This document shows positions 42,276 to 51,780 of a stretch of DNA of 64,000 nt, in pieces. Position 1 is the stretch's first letter, and every line of letters starts with the position of its first letter. The position numbers and the translations under genes are program-made. The stretch is taken from positions 868,001 to 932,000 of the forward strand of contig NZ_JBEWCD010000001.1 in NCBI RefSeq assembly GCF_040530035.1, given 5' to 3'. The notes under the pieces were generated by a model that saw only the letters and a program-made list of their open reading frames with translations, did no database searches and was not told the DNA's origin. Origin of the DNA: Roseibium sp. HPY-6 (GTDB lineage Bacteria; Pseudomonadota; Alphaproteobacteria; Rhizobiales; Stappiaceae).

Positions 42276-44702
42276 TCACTGTAGCGGGCCGCGAAGCCGT
42301 GGAACGTTTGCAAGTGCGTTGAATTGGCCGAGCAGCATTCCAAGACATTTGGGATTGGAATGTTCTGCATCGATATACATGTCGGCGCTGCAGCCGACCG
42401 ATTTGGGATCGAAACCGCCGATCATGGGAAGATTGTATCTCTCCGCCCAGCTTTGGGTCAGCGCTTTCACCTTGTTGAGGCCGTCCATATAGGGAGTGCC
42501 CTGAACGGCCTCCCAGAAAATCGGGTTGAACGGCGGGTGCGCAAGTGTGATTTCGACGCCTTCCTTTTGCAGGAACTCAAGCAAAGCCTCGATATGGGCT
42601 ACGCCTTTCGGATCAATGATCGGCGGGTTGTTCTTGCGCGCCTCGGCGAATGCCAGAGCTTCCTTCCGCGACCGCTCTTGCGTAAACAGGTCCTTGTGTT
42701 CCTGCGACCAAAGGATCGAGCCGCCTGGCAAAAGAGTGTCGAGACCCGCAAAATTCCGTTCGTCGGACGCATGTGGCTGCTGTGCCGCCATGATCTGGCG
42801 CGATCCGTGTGTCCACAGAAGCGGGAGAGAAACAAGCTCACGCCAGGTTTGAACCGGCAGCGTTTCAATGTGGCCCTGCGCTTCCAGGCCAAGCCGCTCT
42901 GCCATCGGACGATAGTACTTGATACCCGGAAGCCAGAGGAAATCCGTGCGATCCTTGATCGGCGTCAGCAGATTGTCGCGGATCGTGATGATCATTTCCT
43001 TGGGCATCTTGTCATGCCGGATATACATCTCGGTGACAGCCAGCATGTCTTCGTAATAGTCGCGATGAACGTGACTGTTGTAGAAGTCCTTGCCGGTTAC
43101 GAGCTCGACATGCGCCTCTTGCCAGTGGCTGGCGCCAAGAACGACGGCTTCCGGCGCTTTGTCCATCCGGGCAATCGTCGCGTTCCGCAGGTCGCGGATG
43201 TTGATGTTCAGATCGAATACACCGAAGTTGCGCCCCTCGATATGGGTCTCGGCGACCTTGTCGATGAGCCCTTGGTCAAACAGCATCGGGGCGAAGTACT
43301 TGTTGGCGTGCCAGACGCCAACAACACCCAGGACGCTGAGAAACAGGAGGGCAAACAGATAGCGCCGTGCCCGCAGCGCTTCTGCAGCCTTCGACGTCAG
43401 ATCTTCAAATGTCCTTTGCGCTTCTTCGCGCAGGGATCCAAGCCTGGCAACACCCGATTCAAGACGTTCCGTCTCTCCAAGGGGTGCTTCGGCGGCGTCC
43501 GGAGCTTGCCCGGGCGCATAATCGATTGCTACAGCTGCGTTTGACACGAACATACCACTTCTTGGCTGCATTGTTTCGGCGACAGAATTGGTCTTCGTTG
43601 ACAAGGAAGCGTAAACTTCCTGGTTCGAAGATCCATTTTTAGTAAAATTAGTGCCTTGATGGTTAAATTTACCTGAAAACATTTTGCCTTCACCAAGTAC
43701 ATTTCCATGAACAACTCCAACTGGAGTCGAATAACCGCCACCTAATTCTTCCGACTCAGGTTTGTCTTTTACGGCACTCTCCGATTTTGCTGATGCAAAG
43801 AGATCGAAGATGAAAGGGACGAAGAAGATCGGGATTTGGCAAACCCCGACAAAGATGGCCAGATTGTCGTCAGCGGCACCTGCCACCAGCCCATATGTCA
43901 GCCCGACATTGCGAAAGCTGGAAATGGTGCCAGCCGTCAGTGCGACATGATCACCGAACCGCCACATCAGGACCATGGTAAGTCCCATTGTGGTGACCGA
44001 GACGACGACAGCCAGCACCAGATACTTCAGCACGATATCCGGGTTTTCAGCCAGCACCTCGCCGACCCGCCCCTCAAGAGCGAAACAAAAAATCAGAAGC
44101 GCAAAGACGGAGCCCCACCGGCCGAGCCTGTCGAGATTGTCGAACCGGACACTGGAACTGCTCGTCAGAAACTTCCTGACAAGAAACAGGAGCGCAACGG
44201 GTACGAGCAAATAGATCACGACCCTCAGGAAGTATCCGCCAAAGTTGATATCTGAGCCGCCCAGATTGAGAAACCAGAATGGGACCAGGATCGAAACCGG
44301 CGCCGCAAGAGTGGACAGGAAAACCGTCTGAACAGCGATCTTCCGGTCGAGCCCCATCATCTGAACGAGCGTCGGAGATGCAAACAGAGAGCCACTGGTC
44401 AAGATGACCAGCGTGAAGAACAGAAGATTTTTGTCGACACCCGCAAACAGGCCGATGCCGACGACCAGGGCCGGACACAGGATCTGTTGCCAAACGACCA
44501 GCCGCAGGACGATTGGATGCAGGTTTGTCAGTTCCGATACTTCAAATCGCACAAACGGCAGTAGCGAGAACAGGACGATAAAGAACAAGGCGACGTGAAG
44601 CGCCGGCGCAAAGAAGTTAGATACGTTGGGGTAGTACAACGCTACCAGTATTCCAATGATCAGTATTAAACCGCTTACTGATCTTTCTTCTTGATCGCTC
44701 AT
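42276..44702 (-). CDS. BASS-like membrane domain fused to DltD/AlgJ-like SGNH domain
   Basis: 808 residues. Residues 10-303 form about ten helices with SFRNVGLTYGLVAGAADDN and a late PIFFVPFIFDLF, the look of BASS/SBF-type transporters. A polar linker (about 305-440) follows, whose DNA (about 43560-43790) is clearly AT-richer than its flanks. A helix at 449-464 leads to a periplasmic domain with VVLGASHW (Ser525) and DAEH (Asp778, His781), the serine and Asp-x-x-His of SGNH enzymes such as DltD and AlgJ. It is the first gene of the operon with MBOAT and carrier. I know of no named family with this fusion. Confidence 0.82.
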   Translation of the reverse strand: MSDQEERSVSGLILIIGILVALYYPNVSNFFAPALHVALFFIVLFSLLPFVRFEVSELTNLHPIVLRLVVWQQILCPALVVGIGLFAGVDKNLLFFTLVILTSGSLFASPTLVQMMGLDRKIAVQTVFLSTLAAPVSILVPFWFLNLGGSDINFGGYFLRVVIYLLVPVALLFLVRKFLTSSSSVRFDNLDRLGRWGSVFALLIFCFALEGRVGEVLAENPDIVLKYLVLAVVVSVTTMGLTMVLMWRFGDHVALTAGTISSFRNVGLTYGLVAGAADDNLAIFVGVCQIPIFFVPFIFDLFASAKSESAVKDKPESEELGGGYSTPVGVVHGNVLGEGKMFSGKFNHQGTNFTKNGSSNQEVYASLSTKTNSVAETMQPRSGMFVSNAAVAIDYAPGQAPDAAEAPLGETERLESGVARLGSLREEAQRTFEDLTSKAAEALRARRYLFALLFLSVLGVVGVWHANKYFAPMLFDQGLIDKVAETHIEGRNFGVFDLNINIRDLRNATIARMDKAPEAVVLGASHWQEAHVELVTGKDFYNSHVHRDYYEDMLAVTEMYIRHDKMPKEMIITIRDNLLTPIKDRTDFLWLPGIKYYRPMAERLGLEAQGHIETLPVQTWRELVSLPLLWTHGSRQIMAAQQPHASDERNFAGLDTLLPGGSILWSQEHKDLFTQERSRKEALAFAEARKNNPPIIDPKGVAHIEALLEFLQKEGVEITLAHPPFNPIFWEAVQGTPYMDGLNKVKALTQSWAERYNLPMIGGFDPKSVGCSADMYIDAEHSNPKCLGMLLGQFNALANVPRLRGPLQ

Positions 44703-44862
44703 TAATATCAGCCCAGCACAAAAAATTAGCCCGAATTTGGTCTAGTTTAGAAGTACTTACAAAATGTGAATTCAAATTCTGCGAAAAATTTATAGTAAAA
44801 AAACAATAAACTCGGATATTGAACCAATTTAATAAATTTTAATACTTTTCTTTAGACATTAG

Positions 44863-46884
44863 GTGAGAAAATTGACAAGCAACCGGATGCGTTTCATGCA
44901 TGAAGAAAGTGCGTTGGCCGAGCAGAACGGCATGTCGAACATCGAACCCACCGACACGCTTCTGGAGACGGTTCTCAGCCACGTCGATTTCGGCCTGGCG
45001 GTCTTCGATATCAACTTCAAGCTGATCACGGCAAACGAGTGTTACTTCTCCCTTTGTGAATACGACAAGGACACCATTGAACCAGGTGTTGCCTTACAGG
45101 AACTGATGACGCGGTCGTTGTCGCGCAAGGGCGAAGACCCTCACCAGATCGAAGCCACAATCGCCACGACATTGCTTCGATTGAAGGTCGGCGGCACGCA
45201 CAAATTCGTGTTTCGCACCGTCAGCGGCAAAAATATTCTCATCACACGTACGCTGAACGCGCAGCAGCAGCTCATCGAAACCGTGCGCGAAGTGACGGGT
45301 CTGGACGGCGAAACGTCAAAATCCGACCAGCTGCGTCACGTCGCCGAAACGGCTCACGCGCGCATGATGCACGCGCTCAATGCGATGACCGATGGCTTCG
45401 CGCTTTACGATGCCGACGACCATCTGGTCTTTTATAATCAGAAGTTTATCGACCTGAACCGTCATTTGTCCGGCTTCATCCGTCCGGGGATGTCCTTTGA
45501 GGAAATGCTGCGCAGCGGTGTCGTCACCGGAGCCTACAACCAGCACGGAATGGATGACGAGGCTTACATTCACTGGCGTTTGCAACAGCACTTCAATCCC
45601 GGCGAACCGCACGAACACGAAACGGCCGACGGGCGCTGGATAAGAACAATCGACACGTCCGCTGATGACGGTGGAACGGTCTGTGTTCAGTCCGACATTA
45701 CGAAGGCAAAAGAGCACGAGACCGAGATCGCCAGGATCAGCGGAGCGCTGGACAAGACAAGTGACCGTTTCAACGAAGCGCTCAACAACATGATCCAGGG
45801 ATTGTGCATGTTCGACAACGAACAGAAGCTGATCCTGTGCAATCGACGTTACCTTGAAATGTACGGCTTTTCGGCAGAAGTGGTGAAGCCCGGCATTTTG
45901 ATCGCCGACATCATGCGATACAGCATCTCGCTCGGAAACTATCGCGAGGAAGATGCCCAGGCTGCCCTAAAGGCACGCCACGATCCGTCGAGACTGAAAA
46001 AACGGACGACAATCAAGCAGCATCTTCGCGACGGACGCGTGATCGCCGTCATGAACGAGCCCATGGTTAATGGCGGTTCGATTGCGACGTATCAGGACAT
46101 TACCGCAATGGAACGGCACGAGGCGCGCCTTGTCGCCTACACGAAGAAACTGGAAACTTCGAACAGGGAACTCCAGGACTTCGCCTATGTCGCCTCGCAC
46201 GACTTGCAGGAGCCTCTGCGCAAGATCGAGGCGTTCGGAGACAGGCTCATCCGCAAATACGGTGACTTGCTCCCTGACGACGGCAAGATGTTTGTCGATC
46301 GCATGCAAAATGCCGGCAGCCGCATGCGCCAGCTCATAAACGACCTTTTGAGCTACTCGCGGATTACGACGAAGGCCAGACCTTTCGTCGCGATCAACAT
46401 GAAGGAAACGATGGACGGAATCCTGTCCGACCTTCAGATCCGCATTCAGGAGCATGATGCAACCGTCGAGGTTGAAGACCTGCCGACAATCGACGCCGAT
46501 CCGATTCAAATGCGCCAGCTGTTTCAAAACGTTCTCAGCAACGCGCTAAAATACAAGAAGCCGGACGTCAATCCCGTTGTGAAAATCAGCGCTGAAACGG
46601 TCGAAGGGACCGATGAATCAGGAGCGCCTCAAACTCATGCGCGCTTTGCGATCGCAGATAACGGAATTGGTTTCGACAACCAGTACAAAGACCAGATATT
46701 CAAGATTTTCCAGAGACTTCACGGACGTCTCGAATATGAGGGAACAGGTATCGGTCTGGCGACTTGCCGCAAAATCGTGGACCGCCACAGCGGATCTATC
46801 GACGCACACGGAGAACCGGATGTCGGAGCCACCTTTTTCATTGAGCTACCTTTGAGACAAAGCAATACAGAGGACCAGGACTAA
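44863..46884 (+). CDS. PAS-domain sensor histidine kinase (phytochrome-type HisKA)
   Basis: Start uncertain: GTG 44863, or TTG 44872 which lies five bases after AGGTGAG and is well placed. About 670 residues, no membrane helix. Three PAS modules (about 25-135, 165-275, 300-415) precede the dimerisation domain with phospho-acceptor His in VASHDLQEPLRKIEAFGDRL, and the ATPase domain with FQNVLSNALKYKK, IADNGIGFDN and GTGIGLATCRKI. The His-box type ASHDLQEPLR is that of cyanobacterial phytochrome-like kinases, which usually pair with a small Rcp1-like regulator; such a gene starts one base inside this stop. The signal sensed is unknown. Confidence 0.92.
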   Translation: MRKLTSNRMRFMHEESALAEQNGMSNIEPTDTLLETVLSHVDFGLAVFDINFKLITANECYFSLCEYDKDTIEPGVALQELMTRSLSRKGEDPHQIEATIATTLLRLKVGGTHKFVFRTVSGKNILITRTLNAQQQLIETVREVTGLDGETSKSDQLRHVAETAHARMMHALNAMTDGFALYDADDHLVFYNQKFIDLNRHLSGFIRPGMSFEEMLRSGVVTGAYNQHGMDDEAYIHWRLQQHFNPGEPHEHETADGRWIRTIDTSADDGGTVCVQSDITKAKEHETEIARISGALDKTSDRFNEALNNMIQGLCMFDNEQKLILCNRRYLEMYGFSAEVVKPGILIADIMRYSISLGNYREEDAQAALKARHDPSRLKKRTTIKQHLRDGRVIAVMNEPMVNGGSIATYQDITAMERHEARLVAYTKKLETSNRELQDFAYVASHDLQEPLRKIEAFGDRLIRKYGDLLPDDGKMFVDRMQNAGSRMRQLINDLLSYSRITTKARPFVAINMKETMDGILSDLQIRIQEHDATVEVEDLPTIDADPIQMRQLFQNVLSNALKYKKPDVNPVVKISAETVEGTDESGAPQTHARFAIADNGIGFDNQYKDQIFKIFQRLHGRLEYEGTGIGLATCRKIVDRHSGSIDAHGEPDVGATFFIELPLRQSNTEDQD

Positions 46885-47339
46885 TGCAGACCTCCAGGCC
46901 TATTCGAATTCTTATCGCCGACGACGACGCTGACGATCGCATCCTGATTGCCGATGCCTTCGAAGAGGCACGGCTGAGCAATCCGGTCGACTTCGTGGAA
47001 GACGGTATCGAGTTGCTGGAATATCTACGGCATGAAGGAAAGTATTCGGACTTGCCGGCCGGAACTCATCCGGGCCTCATTCTGCTTGACCTGAACATGC
47101 CACGCATGGACGGTCGCACGGCTCTGGAGCAAATTCGCGCTGACGAAGAACTCCGACGCATTCCTATCGTCGTTCTGACAACGTCAAAATCCGAAGAAGA
47201 CATCCTGAAAACCTACAATCTTGGTGTCAATTCATTCATAACCAAACCGGTCACATTCGAAGGCCTGTGCGAAATCGTGCAGATATTGAGCCGGTATTGG
47301 ATCGAGATCGTTGTCCTACCGAATGAAGCGGAAGACTAG
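46884..47339 (+). CDS. Single-domain response regulator (Rcp1-like)
   Basis: 151 residues, one receiver domain and no output domain. Acidic pocket ADDDADD at 12-18, phospho-acceptor Asp69 in LLDLNMPRMDG, Thr in VLTTSKSEED and Lys in FITKPVTFEGL. The start overlaps the kinase stop (TAATG), so kinase and regulator are translationally coupled. It takes the phosphate from the kinase and acts through protein contacts, possibly on the cyclic-di-GMP protein downstream. Confidence 0.92.
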   Translation: MQTSRPIRILIADDDADDRILIADAFEEARLSNPVDFVEDGIELLEYLRHEGKYSDLPAGTHPGLILLDLNMPRMDGRTALEQIRADEELRRIPIVVLTTSKSEEDILKTYNLGVNSFITKPVTFEGLCEIVQILSRYWIEIVVLPNEAED

Positions 47340-47641
47340 AAGCCTGTAATCATTGATTTTTATCGATATTCGATCGGCTTTTGTGTCCTGACAATCATCC
47401 GGCATCAGCGTTCGAGCGCAGGCCGGATGTTTTCGTATCAAATGCACCGGCAGTGCATCACGCACTAATCTTTAAGTAGTATCTTTCGTTCTTACGCGCA
47501 CATACGGAGTATTACTCATACTCTCCGGTGACGATCATCAATAAAACCAAATTTTAACTATATAGATAAGTAAGAGATGTCATTAACGTCAAATAAGTTA
47601 GCCGGGTTTTATTCTGCACGTCGATGTCGTAGGAGGTAATA
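47340..47641. other. Spacer with terminator and promoter region
   Basis: Holds a terminator-like hairpin for the response regulator: CATCCGGC (47396-47403) and GCCGGATG (47422-47429), then TTTTCG. The later half (47460-47620) is AT-rich and should contain the promoter of the next gene. AGGAGG at 47631-47636 is its ribosome site. Confidence 0.65.
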
Positions 47642-49684
47642 TTGAGCGGCAAGGAAATAAACGTGCTCATCGTCGATGATGACGAGGACGATATCTACCT
47701 TATCGTCGACACGATCGGTGAAATCGCCGAATCTGAGTACGCTTTGCATGTGTCTCACTCCCCGGCAAAAGCAATCGATATCATCAAGTCCAATACGATC
47801 GACATCGTTCTGTGTGACTACCTCATGGGAGCGACCAGCGGACTTGATCTGATCAACTCCATGCGCGCCGAGAACATTGAGACGCCCGTTATCCTCCTGA
47901 CCGGCATGGGCGGACGCCATCTGGACGATGCGGCACTTGCGGCTGGCGCTGCCGATTTCATCTCGAAGAACTCGCTCTCACCGGAGGTCATCGACCGCGC
48001 GGTGCGCTATGCGATCGCCAACGCGGAACGCCAATGCGTTCTTCAAACCGTTCTGACAAACGTCAATGCTGCCGTAGTGCTGATTGACAAGGACGGAGCC
48101 TTGAAACTTTGGAACCCGATGTACGCCGATCTGGTGGAATCTGAAATCGGGTGTACGGAGGAGGCCTCGCTAAAGGCGTTTTCATCGAGGATCCTCTCGG
48201 AAAATCGAATTTTCCCCATCGGCGACCGGATTTTGGAACGCAAGATCACCAATCTCTTGAACAACGAGATGGTGGTCATGCTGCAGGACGTGACCGAACA
48301 CGTGGAAGCCTTGCGTGAACGCGAGCTCGCAAACAACCGCGCCGAGCATCTGGCGATGCACTGTTCCTTGACCAACCTGCCGAACCGGAATGCTTTCAAT
48401 GACCGCCTCAATCAGGAAATTGCGCGCGCCAAGGACCAGAGTTCCGGGTTTTACCTGTTTCTGCTCGACCTGAACAAGTTCAAGGAAGTCAACGACTTTT
48501 ACGGGCACCAGGTCGGAGACGCCCTCTTGTCGGAAGTCGGTCGGCGGATGGGTGCCTGCCTTAAGGAAGGCGACTATCTCGCGCGTCTTGGAGGTGATGA
48601 ATTCGTCGCCATCCAACGCTGGGACGAAAAGCGGCATGCTTCACCGGAACTTGCACACAGGATCGTGGAAGTCGTCAACGGCTCCTATCCTCTTCTGGGA
48701 ACCATTGTGAATGCTAGCATCAGTATCGGGATCGCAACCTACCCCGAGCACGGCAAGACCGCGGAAGAACTGATGTCGAACGCGGATCTGGCGATGTACA
48801 GGGCAAAGGAAAATCCCGTAAATCCGGTTTCATCCTTTGACGCTGACATGGACAAGGTGATCCGCGAAACCCGCAAACTTGCGCGCGATCTGAAAATGGC
48901 CGTTGAGCTGGCCGACCTCGATGTTCACTTTCAGCCGCAGGCCAATGTAAGCGACTCCTCAATTGTCGGTTTCGAGGCGCTCGCGCGCTGGAACCACGCC
49001 AAACTCGGCGCAATATCCCCCTCACGTTTCATTCCGATCGCGGAAGACACGGGGCTGATCCATAAGGTCGGCGAGCTTGTCTTGTTGAAGGCCTGCGAAA
49101 TCGCCTCGACCTGGACGCGGCCACTCAAGGTCGCGGTGAACATCTCGCCCCTCCAGATCAGATACACCGATATCGATCAGATCGTGCACTCCGTTCTCCT
49201 GAAGACCCAGCTTCCGGCCTCACGCCTGGAACTGGAAGTGACGGAGAGCGTGCTCATCGACGATTTCGATCGGGCGCATCACATCTTGCGCAAACTCAAG
49301 AACCTGGGTGTTTCGATCGCCCTAGACGATTTCGGGACCGGTTTTGCGTCCTTGTCGACGCTGGTTTCCTTTCCGTTCGACAAGATCAAGATCGACCGCT
49401 CCTTCACCAGCAGCATCGACAAGAGTGCGAAGGCGGCAGAAGCGATGCGCGCCATGATCGGTCTCGGTCAGAACCTCAATCACCGCGTTATTGTCGAGGG
49501 TGTCGAAAAGCCGCTCCACGTCGACTTCCTTGCGAAGCTTAACTGCGACCTGATGCAGGGCTTTCTAATCGGCGCACCCACGCCTCACCACACATTCGAC
49601 GATCTGACACAACCGGTCGGAACAAGCGGTGCGAGCGAAAGAAGAGCATCGCCGCGCAGAGCCAAGTTTTCGAACTGCGCATAA
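47642..49684 (+). CDS. Receiver-PAS-GGDEF-EAL protein, cyclic-di-GMP turnover
   Basis: TTG start at 47642, fixed by AGGAGG five bases upstream. 680 residues: receiver domain 5-125 with acidic pocket at 12-14 and phospho-acceptor Asp59 (CDYLMG); a PAS-like region about 130-225; GGDEF domain with intact RLGGDEFVAI (about 315-324); EAL domain with FEALARWNHAKLG, IALDDFGTGFASL and VIVEGVEK. Both catalytic motifs look complete, so it could make and degrade cyclic-di-GMP, with the receiver deciding the balance. Probably controlled by the kinase encoded upstream. Confidence 0.93.
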   Translation: MSGKEINVLIVDDDEDDIYLIVDTIGEIAESEYALHVSHSPAKAIDIIKSNTIDIVLCDYLMGATSGLDLINSMRAENIETPVILLTGMGGRHLDDAALAAGAADFISKNSLSPEVIDRAVRYAIANAERQCVLQTVLTNVNAAVVLIDKDGALKLWNPMYADLVESEIGCTEEASLKAFSSRILSENRIFPIGDRILERKITNLLNNEMVVMLQDVTEHVEALRERELANNRAEHLAMHCSLTNLPNRNAFNDRLNQEIARAKDQSSGFYLFLLDLNKFKEVNDFYGHQVGDALLSEVGRRMGACLKEGDYLARLGGDEFVAIQRWDEKRHASPELAHRIVEVVNGSYPLLGTIVNASISIGIATYPEHGKTAEELMSNADLAMYRAKENPVNPVSSFDADMDKVIRETRKLARDLKMAVELADLDVHFQPQANVSDSSIVGFEALARWNHAKLGAISPSRFIPIAEDTGLIHKVGELVLLKACEIASTWTRPLKVAVNISPLQIRYTDIDQIVHSVLLKTQLPASRLELEVTESVLIDDFDRAHHILRKLKNLGVSIALDDFGTGFASLSTLVSFPFDKIKIDRSFTSSIDKSAKAAEAMRAMIGLGQNLNHRVIVEGVEKPLHVDFLAKLNCDLMQGFLIGAPTPHHTFDDLTQPVGTSGASERRASPRRAKFSNCA

Positions 49685-49757
49685 GATTTCCCGCCTCAGC
49701 CGGAGGCGGCCCGAGAACCTCCTCACGAACATCGCCAAACTGAGAACATGCCGGGCC

Positions 49758-50459
49758 TTAAAGGCTTTCCGCAGCCCCCTGCCCGCTACCCGCAGTTCGC
49801 TCGTTCAAGGACGCCTCACCTTTCGGGGTTAGTTTGTAAATCCCGCGTTCCACGCGCTCGAACCAACCATAGTGATCGTCCGCCATAATTCGGGTCGCGC
49901 GCTCGACATTAGTCGCCTTTGCAATGTCGGCACCACGGCTGGGCCCGTTCGTCTCAAGATAGGCAGCACATCTCAGCGCGTCCTGGCGATAAGCGGTCAC
50001 CAGTCGCACCCGGGTCGAGCCACCGGTATTCGGGTCACCTACCCGGCGTGAAAACTCTCTGAGCAGCCGGTCCTTGCGTGGTTTGGATTTGCGGGGTGTG
50101 TAGGGCCCCGGATCAACATGCACCTCAACCAGGCCATCAGCAAGCCGGACCGTGATAAGGCCAAGTCCAAGACGCCGCGCCAGATTGATGTTGTTTCGCA
50201 GAGCATGTTGAAACCGCCGTCCCGTTCCCCGGGCAACGGCGATGTAAACCGTATCCGTCACGGACTGCCGCGTGATGGCCTGATGAAAGAGGCCGAGCGA
50301 GAAGCCGGTTTTCAGCTCGACAATGACCGGTTCCTCGTCTCCACGGCAGGCAACGATATCGGCAGCACCAACCTCCGCCTTTACGTCGTACCCTTGCCCA
50401 ATGAGGAAGGTCTTTACCGGCAGATAGAGATCGGTTTCCAGGATTCGGCTCATGGACAA
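49758..50459 (-). CDS. DUF2161 family protein, PD-(D/E)XK nuclease-like fold
   Basis: 233 residues. Residues 30-55 show AEVGAADIVACRGDEEPVIVELKTG, which matches a PD-(D/E)XK core (Asp, then Glu-x-Lys). The C-terminal third (about 165-233) is winged-helix-like: DALRCAAYLETNGPSRGADIAKATNVERATRIMADDHYGWFERVERGIYKL. This is the architecture of DUF2161 proteins, whose role is not known. Nothing nearby hints at a restriction or defence partner. Confidence 0.8.
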   Translation of the reverse strand: MSMSRILETDLYLPVKTFLIGQGYDVKAEVGAADIVACRGDEEPVIVELKTGFSLGLFHQAITRQSVTDTVYIAVARGTGRRFQHALRNNINLARRLGLGLITVRLADGLVEVHVDPGPYTPRKSKPRKDRLLREFSRRVGDPNTGGSTRVRLVTAYRQDALRCAAYLETNGPSRGADIAKATNVERATRIMADDHYGWFERVERGIYKLTPKGEASLNERTAGSGQGAAESL

Positions 50460-50779
50460 AGCCTATGACTGGAACCGGCGCCGGGCAATTCCGCAAACGC
50501 ATGCGTTTCATTCACTCCCCAGGTCTCGGTCCACAACGCTGTGTCCTTTCCAGCGCGCAAAACCTGTCGCGTTTAGCCGTAACACTGCTTCAGCAAAGGA
50601 CTCAAACAGAACAGCAAAAATGCCAATTGCGATCTTTAAGTCTTCGATATGATAGTGTTTCAATTTGACCTCCTTTACGGAAGTCACGATGTGAAAAACG
50701 TTAAACGGTGATCAAGATCACGACTTGCCACCCGGGCTTGAAATAATCGGGGCCGGTTTTGTGTTCAAGGGACGTAAAG
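50460..50779. other. Upstream region of the Tae4-like gene with CRP-like site
   Basis: About 320 bases without a convincing gene. At 50708-50721 the inverted repeat GTGATC-AA-GATCAC fits the CRP-type pattern GTGA-N6-TCAC and lies 58 bases before the next start codon. AAGGGA (50767-50772) is the ribosome site. Confidence 0.55.
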
Positions 50780-51715
50780 ATGCCACTCACCAATCCATTG
50801 TTTCGCGACAACGCACGAATAAGAGACGCCGCCGAAAATGCCCCGCCGATGCGCCGCGGGGAACGCAACGCAGAGGCGGTCCGGATTCTTCAAAATGCCC
50901 TGATTGCCGTAAATGCTTCAACGATGCGCCGGTCTATCCGTTCGGATGGAACACTCGACGGGGATTATGGCGGTGAGACAGTGGCAGGTGTTGCCAGGTT
51001 TCAGGCAATGGCCGGTCAGGCTGAAGACGGCGGGCGCGGCGACGGAATTGCGGGCCGCTTGACCTGGCAGGCGCTTGACGAGCGCGCACCGCATGAACCT
51101 GCACCGATCAGCATAACGCCCGCCCCGGTCGTGACACCGCATGCCGAAACGCCTCAGACGCTTGGGCCCGGCTCGGTCAGACTGCCGAGCGCCGCAGTAC
51201 TCTTGCGTGAATACAGACGCTTTCGGGAAGTGAGTGGGCTGCCCTGTGGCCAGGGCATCACCAATCAATGTGCCATCCGCATGAGCGTTGCCCTGATGCG
51301 CAGCGATATTGGCTTTCATTTCGACCGCACACGTATCCGCTATACCCACACAGCCTCCAACCGCAGATGCGGCACCGGCGTTGCCCATAATGCCAGCGCT
51401 TCACGGCTGATCGCTTATCTGCAGGATTTCTGGCGCTTTCAGCGATATTCCAAGCGGGGCAGCAATTCCATGACGGCGGAACAGATCGAGCGCGCGCTGA
51501 CGGACCGTCCCGGGATCATCTATTTTGAGGATTGTTTCGAGCGGGCTGACGGCTCCGCAGGCGACCATATCGATTTCTGGGATGGCTCCAGGGTCATGAA
51601 CGACCGGCTGGACTACAACGGACCTGGTGAACGTGACGCGGGCGAAGGTCCGTCGAGCAGCCGCTGGTTTAGAAATATCCCGAGGGAATTGCTGTTTCTC
51701 GAGATCCCGAGATAA
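50780..51715 (+). CDS. Peptidoglycan-binding protein with Tae4-like amidase domain
   Basis: Start at ATG 50780 with AAGGGA upstream. 311 residues. Residues 27-100 resemble a peptidoglycan-binding (PG_binding_1) module: AEAVRILQNAL, DGDYGGETVAGVARFQAM, GIAGRLTWQALDE. A Pro-rich linker follows. The C-terminal domain (about 140-311) has Cys164 in ITNQCAIRMSVAL and His263 in GDHIDFWDG, the catalytic pair of type VI amidase effector 4. Such enzymes cut the peptide cross-links of murein. No signal peptide, no Tai4-like immunity gene and no type VI genes are next to it, which is unusual for a toxin. Confidence 0.82.
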   Translation: MPLTNPLFRDNARIRDAAENAPPMRRGERNAEAVRILQNALIAVNASTMRRSIRSDGTLDGDYGGETVAGVARFQAMAGQAEDGGRGDGIAGRLTWQALDERAPHEPAPISITPAPVVTPHAETPQTLGPGSVRLPSAAVLLREYRRFREVSGLPCGQGITNQCAIRMSVALMRSDIGFHFDRTRIRYTHTASNRRCGTGVAHNASASRLIAYLQDFWRFQRYSKRGSNSMTAEQIERALTDRPGIIYFEDCFERADGSAGDHIDFWDGSRVMNDRLDYNGPGERDAGEGPSSSRWFRNIPRELLFLEIPR

Positions 51716-51742
51716 GAGCAAAGCGTGTCCATTCGGCTGGCG

Positions 51743-51771
51743 TGCCGGGAACGCGAATGGTCCCCGGCACA
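51743..51771. terminator. Hairpin between convergent genes
   Basis: GTGCCGGG (51743-51750) pairs with CCCGGCAC (51764-51771). It lies between the convergent Tae4-like and GMC genes and has no U-tract on either side; a bidirectional terminator is possible. Confidence 0.5.
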
Positions 51772-51780
51772 TATCCGCGT

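Noticed and set aside
40377..44702. Plain alginate-type O-acetylation locus
   Set aside because: Not excluded, but no alginate or other exopolysaccharide synthesis genes are present, and a carrier protein is not needed for AlgIJF-type acetylation.
49758..51715. Defence island formed by the DUF2161 nuclease-fold protein and the Tae4-like protein
   Set aside because: The two genes are divergent, have no restriction, toxin-antitoxin or phage-related neighbours, and DUF2161 proteins have no established defence role.
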